The translations under genes were made by a program, and so were the position numbers. Positions 16,630 through 23,998 of a DNA stretch of 64,000 nt are shown piece by piece. Source of the DNA: Flammeovirgaceae bacterium BBD 1991-12 (GTDB lineage Bacteria; Bacteroidota; Bacteroidia; Cytophagales; Cyclobacteriaceae); the NCBI GenBank assembly GCA_001657315.1, contig LYSV01000010.1, positions 54,199 to 118,198 on the forward strand, read 5' to 3'. Below the pieces are notes generated by a model. That model was given only the letters and a program-made list of their open reading frames with translations. It was not told where the DNA came from and made no database searches. The stretch's first letter is position 1. Every line of letters starts with the position of its first letter.

Positions 16630-18219
16630 ATGGAAAACAAATCATCTTCGCTGAGGGTAGGGCATAAGTCGAGTAGATTGAGTAAGGATTTGGCGGATGG
16701 ACTGGGTAAATTGCCTCCGCAGGCGATAGATTTGGAGGAATCGGTACTTGGAGCACTGATGCTCGAAAAAGACGCCTTGTCCACCGTAATAGATATTCTA
16801 AAACCGGAAAGCTTTTATAAGGACGCTCATCAGGAGATCTATCGTGCTATTGTGGATCTGTTCAATAACTCGGAGCCGGTGGATATGCGCACGGTGGCTA
16901 ACCAACTGCGCAAGAATGGCACCCTTGAGTTTGCAGGTGGCGCCTATTACATTGCCGAGTTGACGTCAAAAGTGAGTTCAGCCGCCAATGTAGAGTACCA
17001 TGCCCGTATTGTCACAGAGATGGCTATTAAGCGGGAACTTATTCGTGTTGCTTCCGAGATCCAGCACGATGCCTATGAAGACACAACTGATGTTTTTCAC
17101 TTGCTGGATAAAACCGAGTCGTCGCTTTTCGAAATATCTGAAGCCAATATCCGCAAGAATTACGACAACATGCGGTCTCTCATGGCTCAGGCTATTCATG
17201 AGCTGGAGGAACGCAAGAACCACAAGGACGGCCTCACCGGTGTGCCCAGTGGTTTTACGGCGCTGGACAGGGTAACCTCGGGCTGGCAGAAGTCTGACAT
17301 GGTGATCATAGCGGCGCGGCCAGGGATGGGAAAAACCGCGTTTGTTGTGTCGGCGCTACGTAACGCCGCGGTGGATTTCAACCACGCGGTAGCCATTTTT
17401 TCGCTGGAGATGTCTTCCGTACAATTGGTCAACAGGTTGATCTCCGCAGAAGCTGAGCTGGAAAGTGAAAAGATCAAGAAAGGGAACCTTGCCGAGTATG
17501 AATGGCAGCAACTTATCCACAAAACCAATAAGCTGAGCAGTGCGCCTATATTTATTGATGATACCCCGGCCCTTACTATTCTGGAGCTTCGGGCCAAGTG
17601 CCGGAGGCTAAAGGCGCAACATAATGTTCAGCTCATAGTGATCGATTATCTGCAACTGATGACCGGGGACACCTCCAAGGGAGGAGGAAACCGGGAGCAG
17701 GAGATCGCTTCCATCTCCAGGGCATTGAAGGGTATTGCCAAGGAACTTGATGTACCTGTCATTGCCCTGTCGCAGCTAAGCCGTGCTGTGGAAACCCGGG
17801 GTGGTGACAAGCGTCCGCAGCTTTCTGATCTTAGAGAGTCCGGCTCTATTGAGCAGGATGCAGATATGGTGATGTTTCTTTACCGTCCTGAATACTACGG
17901 CATTACTGAGGACGAGAACGGCATGCCCACGCAGGGTGTTGGTGAAGTGATCATAGCCAAGCACCGGAACGGGTCACTCGAAAATGTGCCACTGAAGTTC
18001 ATTGGCAAGTTCACTAAATTCTCCGACCTTGATACGCCAGGATTCTCCAATGAATTTCCTTCTACACCCGGTATACCACCTGAGTTTGGTGACTCCGGTA
18101 CGATAACACTGGGGAGCAGGCTGAACGAAGGGCCGTCATTGGATGATGATACTCCTCCTTCATCCCCGGGATTCGGATATACCGGGCCGGATGAGGACGA
18201 CGAGGAGGCGCCTTTCTGA
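16630..18219 (+). CDS. dnaB: Replicative DNA helicase
   Basis: A 529-residue hexameric helicase that unwinds DNA at the fork. The N-terminal DnaB domain (about 30-135) includes LPPQAIDLEESVLGALM. A linker follows, then the RecA-like C-terminal domain (about 190-460) with Walker A ARPGMGKTAFV, Walker B LIVIDYLQLM, the arginine-finger region and SQLSRAVETRGGDKRPQLSDLRESG. The motifs are continuous, with no intein at the P-loop. The C-terminal tail (about 470-529) is acidic and proline-rich (DDDTPPSSPGFGYTGPDEDDEEAPF) and is probably disordered. Relatives in Bacteroidetes share this tail. Confidence 0.97.
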   Translation: MENKSSSLRVGHKSSRLSKDLADGLGKLPPQAIDLEESVLGALMLEKDALSTVIDILKPESFYKDAHQEIYRAIVDLFNNSEPVDMRTVANQLRKNGTLEFAGGAYYIAELTSKVSSAANVEYHARIVTEMAIKRELIRVASEIQHDAYEDTTDVFHLLDKTESSLFEISEANIRKNYDNMRSLMAQAIHELEERKNHKDGLTGVPSGFTALDRVTSGWQKSDMVIIAARPGMGKTAFVVSALRNAAVDFNHAVAIFSLEMSSVQLVNRLISAEAELESEKIKKGNLAEYEWQQLIHKTNKLSSAPIFIDDTPALTILELRAKCRRLKAQHNVQLIVIDYLQLMTGDTSKGGGNREQEIASISRALKGIAKELDVPVIALSQLSRAVETRGGDKRPQLSDLRESGSIEQDADMVMFLYRPEYYGITEDENGMPTQGVGEVIIAKHRNGSLENVPLKFIGKFTKFSDLDTPGFSNEFPSTPGIPPEFGDSGTITLGSRLNEGPSLDDDTPPSSPGFGYTGPDEDDEEAPF

Positions 18220-18257
18220 TACGTACGATTTCTCCCGTAATTTCCTTGTAGTTTTTA

Positions 18258-18282
18258 AAGGGCCATTGCTGTGATGGTCCTT
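18258..18282 (+). terminator. Hairpin after dnaB
   Basis: aagggccat-tgctgtg-atggtcctt is a 9-pair stem with one G-T pair, about 40 bases after the dnaB stop. A U tract is lacking, so termination strength is uncertain. Confidence 0.5.
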
Positions 18283-18405
18283 AGCGTATTTCCTGCTTTG
18301 TATATCAATTTTTGGTGAGGCTTGTCGTTCTTCATGAAGAATTGGTAACATTGTCAGCACGTACCTTACGTTAGATAAAATATTGCTCATGCAGAATCTG
18401 TTGCT

Positions 18406-19398
18406 ATGAAAGCTCTCGTACTCACCGCACCCCGAAAGATTGAAATTCTCGATATTCCTGAGCCTAAAGTCCTGGATGATCAGGTCCTGATCAGAATGAA
18501 GGCAACAGCACTCAACAAGAGGGATCAGTTCATTCGCGAAGGAAAATACCCTGATATTAAGCTCCAGACCGTACTGGGGTCCGATGGGGTAGGTGAAGTG
18601 GTTGAGGTAGGAAAAGAGGTGGATGATGCCTGGGTAGGCCAGGAAGTAATCGTCAATCCCAATGTGAGCTGGGGCGAAGACCAGCGGGTACAGTCCCGGA
18701 GCTATTCCATATTAGGTATGCCTGCACATGGCACCATGGGCGAGTACCTGGCGGTAAATGTGGACCGTATACATGCTATCCCGGGGCATCTCACAGCTCA
18801 GGAAGCTGCCGCAGTACCGCTGGCAGGGCTGACGGCCTACCGTGCCTGCTTTCATCATGGTAAGGTCACCGAAGGTATCAACGTGCTCATCTCAGGTTTT
18901 GGCGGGGGTGTGGCTCAGTTTGCTTTTCAGTTCTCCATAGCAGCAGGAGCCCATGTTTTTGTGACCTCCGGTAGTAAGGAAAAGATCAAACGGGCCGTGG
19001 CTATGGGGGCTGCCGGAGGGTTTAACTACAATCAGCCTGACTGGTATAAAAACCCATGGAAGACCAAAGGTGGCTTTGATGTGGTCATTGACAGCGCCGG
19101 GGGTGATCAGATCAATAACTTCGTTAAGATCATGAGGCCTGCCGGGCGCGTCGTATTTTTTGGAGCGACGAACGGATTACCCTCCTCCCTGGACCTGTAT
19201 CGCATGTTCTGGAATCAGATCACACTACAGGGATCCACCATGGGCAATGATCAGGAGTTTGAAGAAATGTTGCAATTCATCGAAAAACACAAGATCAAGC
19301 CTGTAGTAGACTCCGTACGCCCGTTTGAAGATATAATTTCAGCCTTTGACGATATGGCCTCCAACGCGAAACTGGGTAAACTGGTGGTTGAGATATAG
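18406..19398 (+). CDS. MDR-family NADPH:quinone-type oxidoreductase
   Basis: A 330-residue medium-chain dehydrogenase/reductase. The N-terminal GroES-like domain contains ALNKRDQFIREGKYPD and the GSDGVGEVVEVG turn. The Rossmann domain contains INVLISGFGGGVAQFAFQFSIAAGA and ends in the typical GKLVVEI. The cysteines and histidines that bind catalytic zinc in alcohol dehydrogenases are not in place, so a zinc-free quinone or enoyl reductase is more likely. The natural substrate is unknown. It is a single-gene unit between dnaB and repeat locus D. Confidence 0.85.
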   Translation: MKALVLTAPRKIEILDIPEPKVLDDQVLIRMKATALNKRDQFIREGKYPDIKLQTVLGSDGVGEVVEVGKEVDDAWVGQEVIVNPNVSWGEDQRVQSRSYSILGMPAHGTMGEYLAVNVDRIHAIPGHLTAQEAAAVPLAGLTAYRACFHHGKVTEGINVLISGFGGGVAQFAFQFSIAAGAHVFVTSGSKEKIKRAVAMGAAGGFNYNQPDWYKNPWKTKGGFDVVIDSAGGDQINNFVKIMRPAGRVVFFGATNGLPSSLDLYRMFWNQITLQGSTMGNDQEFEEMLQFIEKHKIKPVVDSVRPFEDIISAFDDMASNAKLGKLVVEI

Positions 19399-19430
19399 TC
19401 TGAGTTTTAAATCGGCAGCCGGCAAAATAG

Positions 19431-19490
19431 CTCACATTCACATTCGCAGAACCCCGTGGGGAATCCGGTGGAGAGTCCCGTGACAGTCGG
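19431..19490. repeat. Hexad/hairpin repeat, second copy of the locus C core (locus D)
   Basis: ctcacattcacattcgcaga followed by accccgtggggaatcc is the reverse complement of the locus C core without its 19-base centre. After this comes gtggagagtcccgtgacagt. Further right (about 19540-19562) atcaact-atcaacc-atcactc is a 7-base repeat that runs into the stop codon of the TPR gene. The locus sits between convergent genes. Confidence 0.7.
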
Positions 19491-19556
19491 CAAAGAGGAA
19501 AAACGGACAAACCTTAACCCGAAACAAAAAACAGGCGATCCATCAACTATCAACCA

Positions 19557-19874
19557 TCACTCAAACAGCAACTCATCCAACGCATTCTGCAATTCTCTAA
19601 GCGTGAGCTTATTGTCCTGCTGTCTTGCCAGCTCGATCCCCTTGTTAAAGACTTTTTCCGCTTTATCACGGAGGTCAAGGTCGACATAAAGGTTAGCTGC
19701 GTGGTAATACGTAGGCAGATAATCCGGATGTTCGTTCAGTAATTTATCATAATATTCCAGGGCCTTTTCAGGGGCTTCATCCCGGTATTCTGTAGCGATC
19801 GCATATAGATTAAAAGGATCGTCAGGGTCGTTTTTGAGGTATTCCTGAAGTAGTTCCAGCCGCTGCGAATTCAT
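19557..19874 (-). CDS. Small tetratricopeptide-repeat protein
   Basis: A 105-residue soluble protein made almost wholly of TPR helices: DPFNLYAIATEYRDEAPEKALEYYDKLLNEHPDYLPTYYHAANLYVDL, then RDKAEKVFNKGIELARQ. The DP-F-N-x-Y and LP-x-Y-Y-x-A-N-L-Y patterns are typical of TPR units. It presumably mediates protein contact, with no catalytic part. It diverges from etfB with 93 bases between the starts. Its 3' end runs into a heptad repeat. Confidence 0.85.
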   Translation of the reverse strand: MNSQRLELLQEYLKNDPDDPFNLYAIATEYRDEAPEKALEYYDKLLNEHPDYLPTYYHAANLYVDLDLRDKAEKVFNKGIELARQQDNKLTLRELQNALDELLFE

Positions 19875-19967
19875 CTGACATTCAATTTTTATTTGGTCTA
19901 TTATTCATTATCTTCACGGCAAAAATAATAGCTTAAACAGAGTTTTTTTCAACTTATAAGGTTCTAA

Positions 19968-20705
19968 ATGAAAATATTGGTGTGCATTACTCACGTTCCG
20001 GATACTACGTCCAGGATAGCTTTTACAGATGGAGATAGGAAGTTTGATTCAAACGGGGTGCAGTTTATCATTGGCCCCTATGATGATTATGCGTTGGCGA
20101 GAGCTGTTGAATTAAAAGAGCAGCTGGGGGGGACCATCACTGTCCTGAACGTAGGGGGGGCGGAGACGGAGCCTACCATACGGAAGGCACTGGCGATAGG
20201 GGCGGATGATGCCATCCGTGTGAATGCTGAACCAACAGACTCTTATTTTGTTGCCGCACAAATTGCCGAGCAGTCCCGGGACAAGGGATACGACCTTATT
20301 TTAATGGGTAGGGAGTCCATTGACTTCAACGGTGGTATGGTGCATGGCATGGTAGGTGAGATGCTGGGGATACCTTCCATCTCACCTGTGATGACACTGG
20401 ATATTGAGGGAGATACCGCTAAGATGGCCCGTGAAATAGAAGGGGGCAAGGAGTACCTCGAAGTGAAAATGCCTTTTGTTGCCGGTTGTCAGGAGCCTAT
20501 TGCCGAGTGGAAAATACCCAATATGAGAGGGATCATGTCCGCACGTACAAAGCCGCTGAATGTGGTAGAGCCGGCAGGCAATGATGAGAACACACAACTC
20601 GGACAGTTTGAGTTGCCACCTGCCAAGGGATCCGTAAAAATGATTGATCCTGATAATGTATCAGAATTAGTGGATCTGTTGAAAAATGAGGCCAAAGTAA
20701 TTTAA
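19968..20705 (+). CDS. etfB: Electron transfer flavoprotein beta subunit
   Basis: A 245-residue FixA/EtfB protein, the AMP-binding subunit of the ETF heterodimer that carries electrons from acyl-CoA dehydrogenases to the quinone pool. The opening KILVCITHVPDTTSRI, the central GRESIDFNGGMVHGMVGEMLG and the late ARTKPLNVVEP are characteristic. It is followed 25 bases later by etfA and is clearly co-transcribed with it. Full length, no anomalies. Confidence 0.95.
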   Translation: MKILVCITHVPDTTSRIAFTDGDRKFDSNGVQFIIGPYDDYALARAVELKEQLGGTITVLNVGGAETEPTIRKALAIGADDAIRVNAEPTDSYFVAAQIAEQSRDKGYDLILMGRESIDFNGGMVHGMVGEMLGIPSISPVMTLDIEGDTAKMAREIEGGKEYLEVKMPFVAGCQEPIAEWKIPNMRGIMSARTKPLNVVEPAGNDENTQLGQFELPPAKGSVKMIDPDNVSELVDLLKNEAKVI

Positions 20706-20730
20706 AACAAGAGGGGATAAAAGATAGAAA

Positions 20731-21687
20731 ATGACGATATTAGTTTTTGTAGAGAGCGCCGAAGGTAAAGTAAAAAAGACGTCCGTGGAAGCTGTAGCCT
20801 ATGCTGCGGCTATGGGTGGGGAAGTTGTGGCGCTGGCAATGGGTAACGAAGCGGAAACCACAGAGCTTGAGAACCTTGGGAAGTATGGTGCAGGTAAAGT
20901 ATTGCAGGTGGCGGATGAAAGATTGGATCAGGGTGTAATTCAGGCTTATTCCAATACGATAAGTCAGGCCATGGATTCTACTGGCGCTGATATTCTCGTA
21001 CTGGCTAACTCCTCTTTGGGCAATCCAGTCTCAGCCCGTGTGGCCATAAAGCAGGATGCCAGTCTGGTGTCGAATGTTACCGAGCTGCCGGACACCTCTG
21101 CAGGATTTAAAGTAAAAAGAAGCATATACACCGGCAAGGCATTTGCCAATGTGGAATTGACCAAAGCCAAAAAAATACTGGCCATCAAGAAGAATGCAGC
21201 GGAAATAAAGGAAACAGGTCAACCCGTGAGTGTTGAGAAGTTTGAGGCCAACCTGAGTGATGACGATTTTGGGGCAAAAATCACAGGTGTGGACAAAGCA
21301 ACCGGAGAAATTTTGCTACCTGAAGCAGAAATTGTAGTTTCGGGAGGCAGAGGGTTAAAAGGACCTGAAAACTGGGGTATGATAGAGGACCTTGCAAAGG
21401 AACTGGAGGCAGCAACTGGTTGTAGTAAGCCCGTTTCCGATGTGGGATGGCGACCACATCATGAGCACGTAGGTCAGACAGGGGTAAAAGTGAGCCCTCA
21501 GTTGTACATTGCCGTAGGTATTTCAGGTGCAATTCAACATTTGGCGGGTGTGAACAGTTCTAAATATATTGTGGTCATTAACAAGGACGCAGAGGCCCCC
21601 TTCTTTAAGGCTGCCGACTACGGCATAGCTGGGGACGCATTTGATGTGGTTCCAAAATTGACTGAGGCGTTAAAGGCAGCAAAATAG
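20731..21687 (+). CDS. etfA: Electron transfer flavoprotein alpha subunit
   Basis: A 318-residue FixB/EtfA protein. The N-terminal domain packs against EtfB. The C-terminal FAD domain shows VVSGGRGLKGPENW, CSKPVSDVGWRPHHEHVGQTG, the signature VSPQLYIAVGISGAIQHLAGV, and AEAPFFKAADYGIAGDAFDVVP. All are expected FAD-contact segments. With EtfB it forms the electron carrier for fatty-acid oxidation. The next gene begins three bases after its stop, so the operon continues. Confidence 0.96.
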   Translation: MTILVFVESAEGKVKKTSVEAVAYAAAMGGEVVALAMGNEAETTELENLGKYGAGKVLQVADERLDQGVIQAYSNTISQAMDSTGADILVLANSSLGNPVSARVAIKQDASLVSNVTELPDTSAGFKVKRSIYTGKAFANVELTKAKKILAIKKNAAEIKETGQPVSVEKFEANLSDDDFGAKITGVDKATGEILLPEAEIVVSGGRGLKGPENWGMIEDLAKELEAATGCSKPVSDVGWRPHHEHVGQTGVKVSPQLYIAVGISGAIQHLAGVNSSKYIVVINKDAEAPFFKAADYGIAGDAFDVVPKLTEALKAAK

Positions 21688-21690
21688 TCT

Positions 21691-22290
21691 GTGGATAAGA
21701 TAAAACTTGAAATATTAGGTCTCTCATCGAGCCAGTCGCAATCGGGTTCGTTCGCTTTGGTACTGGGAGAAACTGATGGCAACCGCCGGTTACCCATTAT
21801 TATTGGTATGTTTGAAGCACAGGCCATTGCCATTGAGATCGAGAAGATCATTCCCAATCGTCCAATGACCCATGACCTGTTCAAATCATTTGCGCATAGC
21901 TTTGATTACAAGGTAGAGGAGATCATTATTTCCGACCTCAAGGAAGGGGTCTTTTTCGCCAAGATCATATGCAGCAATGGCAACAGATCCATAGAAATAG
22001 ATGCGCGTCCATCGGACGCTATTGCTATTGGTCTAAGGTTTGACTCTCCTATTTTTACCTATGAAGCTATACTGGCTGAAGCAGGTATTGTACTTACCGA
22101 TGAGAATGAAGATGAGATAGCCGAATTGAGAAGTGAGATCAAAGCCGAGAAAAAGCCTGTTTCCAAACAGGTGGAGGACCTTAAGAACCAATCCGTTGAC
22201 CGGCTGAAGGATATGCTCAATGACGCCATTGAGAATGAGGACTACGAAAAAGCCGCCAAAATAAGAGACGAACTGAGCAAGCGCAATTAA
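21691..22290 (+). CDS. Bifunctional nuclease (DUF151) family protein
   Basis: A 199-residue protein with the DUF151 domain at residues 1-135, including LVLGETDGNRRLPIIIGMFEAQAIAIEIE, RPMTHDLFKSFAH and IDARPSDAIAIGLR. The C-terminal coiled region LKDMLNDAIENEDYEKAAKIRDELSKR is a UvrB/UvrC (UVR) contact motif. Family members act as nucleases on DNA and RNA in vitro. The start is GTG at 21691, three bases after the etfA stop, indicating translational coupling. Its link to ETF is positional only. Confidence 0.88.
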   Translation: MDKIKLEILGLSSSQSQSGSFALVLGETDGNRRLPIIIGMFEAQAIAIEIEKIIPNRPMTHDLFKSFAHSFDYKVEEIIISDLKEGVFFAKIICSNGNRSIEIDARPSDAIAIGLRFDSPIFTYEAILAEAGIVLTDENEDEIAELRSEIKAEKKPVSKQVEDLKNQSVDRLKDMLNDAIENEDYEKAAKIRDELSKRN

Positions 22291-22311
22291 CGTCTACGGG
22301 CTTTTTCATCA

Positions 22312-23598
22312 ATGGACTATCTCAGAGGACTTATCGGGCTTGCTTTTCTGGTAGGGGTAGCCTTTCTATTATCATATAACAGGAAAAAAGTAGACTGGAG
22401 ACTGGTCTTTGTGGGCATACTGCTGCAGGTCATTTTCGGTCTTCTGATCACTAAGGTGGATTTTGTGACCCAGGGATTCGACTGGGTCAGTGAAAAATTT
22501 GTAAAGTTCCTTAGCTTTTCCACTGATGGGGCGAAGTTCCTTTTTGGTGATCTGGCCACTGATAAGCTGGGATTCATATTTGCCATTCAGGTCCTGCCTA
22601 CAGTTATTTTTTTTTCCACCGTTTCAACAGGCCTGTATTACCTGGGGGTTTTGCAGAAGATCGTCTATGGTATTGCCTGGATCATGGCAAGGAGTATGCG
22701 GCTTAGCGGGGCAGAGAGCCTCTCAGCTGCCGGCAATATCTTTCTCGGTCAGACTGAAGCCCCCCTTTTGGTACGGCCCTTTGTAAAGAAAATGACCACC
22801 TCGGAGCTGATGTGCCTTATGACCGGGGGTATGGCTACCATAGCCGGGGGAGTACTGGCAGGCTATGTAGCGTTTCTCGGTGGGGATGACCCTGTGGAAA
22901 GAGCGAAATATGCAGCCTATCTGCTCAGTGCTTCCATTATGAATGCCCCTGCAGCTATTGTGTTGGCCAAAATTATCATGCCGGAGACTCACCCGGAAAA
23001 GATCGATACTGAACTGAAGGTGTCACAGGATTCCTTGGGGGTAAATCTTATCGATGCCCTGGCCCGGGGAGCTTCGGACGGACTCAAGCTGGCACTGAAT
23101 ATAGGCGCTATGCTCCTGGCTTTTATAGCCGTTATCTTCGCATTGAACTGGATATTGGTAGATGGCATCGGTTCATGGACAGGACTGAATGCCTATGTAG
23201 TGGAAAGTACGAACGGTGTGTTCACCGGCTTCTCCCTGGAGTATATCCTTGGGCAGATATTCAGAATATTTGCGTTCGTTATGGGGGTAGACTGGCATGA
23301 AGCCATAAGAGTGGGAAGTCTGCTCGGGCAGAAGGTCGTTATCAATGAATTTGTGGCCTACCTGAGCCTGGCGGAATTCAAACAGGCAGGTGTGCTTAGT
23401 GAAAAAGCGGTGGTCATTTCCACCTATGCTCTTTGTGGGTTTGCCAACTTCAGCTCCATAGCCATACAGATCGGCGGTATAGGAGGTATGGCCCCAAGCC
23501 GGCAAAGTGACCTGTCTCGTCTGGGTATGAAGGCTCTTTTCGCAGCTACCCTTGCCACTATGATGACAGCTACGATAGCGGGAGCCCTTTTTGGTTAA
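22312..23598 (+). CDS. Concentrative nucleoside transporter (CNT/NupC family)
   Basis: A 428-residue integral membrane protein with about ten helices. Core family motifs are ESLSAAGNIFLGQTEAPLLVRPF, MTGGMATIAGGVLAGYVAFLGG, MNAPAAIVLAKIIMPE and YALCGFANFSSIAIQIGGIGGMAP. The last two line the substrate and sodium sites in CNT structures. It imports nucleosides with Na+ or H+. It begins 21 bases after the nuclease gene and is probably the last gene of the etfBA run. Confidence 0.92.
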   Translation: MDYLRGLIGLAFLVGVAFLLSYNRKKVDWRLVFVGILLQVIFGLLITKVDFVTQGFDWVSEKFVKFLSFSTDGAKFLFGDLATDKLGFIFAIQVLPTVIFFSTVSTGLYYLGVLQKIVYGIAWIMARSMRLSGAESLSAAGNIFLGQTEAPLLVRPFVKKMTTSELMCLMTGGMATIAGGVLAGYVAFLGGDDPVERAKYAAYLLSASIMNAPAAIVLAKIIMPETHPEKIDTELKVSQDSLGVNLIDALARGASDGLKLALNIGAMLLAFIAVIFALNWILVDGIGSWTGLNAYVVESTNGVFTGFSLEYILGQIFRIFAFVMGVDWHEAIRVGSLLGQKVVINEFVAYLSLAEFKQAGVLSEKAVVISTYALCGFANFSSIAIQIGGIGGMAPSRQSDLSRLGMKALFAATLATMMTATIAGALFG

Positions 23599-23646
23599 CA
23601 ACTTCCATGACCTTTTGCCAACGACGTTCCCTCTGGAAACAAAAAA

Positions 23647-23671
23647 TCCCCTGGAGCCTGGCCCCAGGGGA
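23647..23671. terminator. Hairpin after nucleoside transporter gene
   Basis: tcccctgg-agcctggcc-ccagggga is a perfect 8-pair GC-rich stem 49 bases after the stop. The A6 tract lies on the left, so a classic U tract exists only for minus-strand transcription. It may still stop plus-strand readthrough. Confidence 0.6.
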
Positions 23672-23998
23672 TAATTCGTGTCTATAGTTGGCTTTAATGG
23701 ATATAATTATACATACAGCTTTTCATACGCTGAACACCGTGTCGGTCAAAATACGCTCACGCCGGTCAGTGACCATAACAGGGGATAAAATGTTATGACC
23801 ACTTTAGGAGATCCGGTTGACATCCCAACTATCGCATAATAATTCTTATCTGCCCTTAACTGGTTCTGCAACCAAAAAGACTTCCACCCTGTCTTGAAAA
23901 GGGGGGTACATAATGGTTTTAATGTTTGCAAGACCAGAAAAGGACCAGTGGGGTGGGATTGTGCATCGGCAATAACAAATGATACCCAGCATAGGAAC
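23672..23998. other. Spacer upstream of the T9SS BNR gene
   Basis: No supported gene. The plus-strand frame of the next gene extends back to 23894 but lacks signal-peptide logic there. The minus-strand ORF 23746-24087 looks like a shadow with no family. Short AT-rich stretches could hold the promoter, but I find no convincing TTTG-N19-TAnnTTTG pair. Confidence 0.4.

Noticed and set aside
16630-18219. Intein in dnaB
   Set aside because: Walker A to motif H4 reads continuously at normal length (529 residues).
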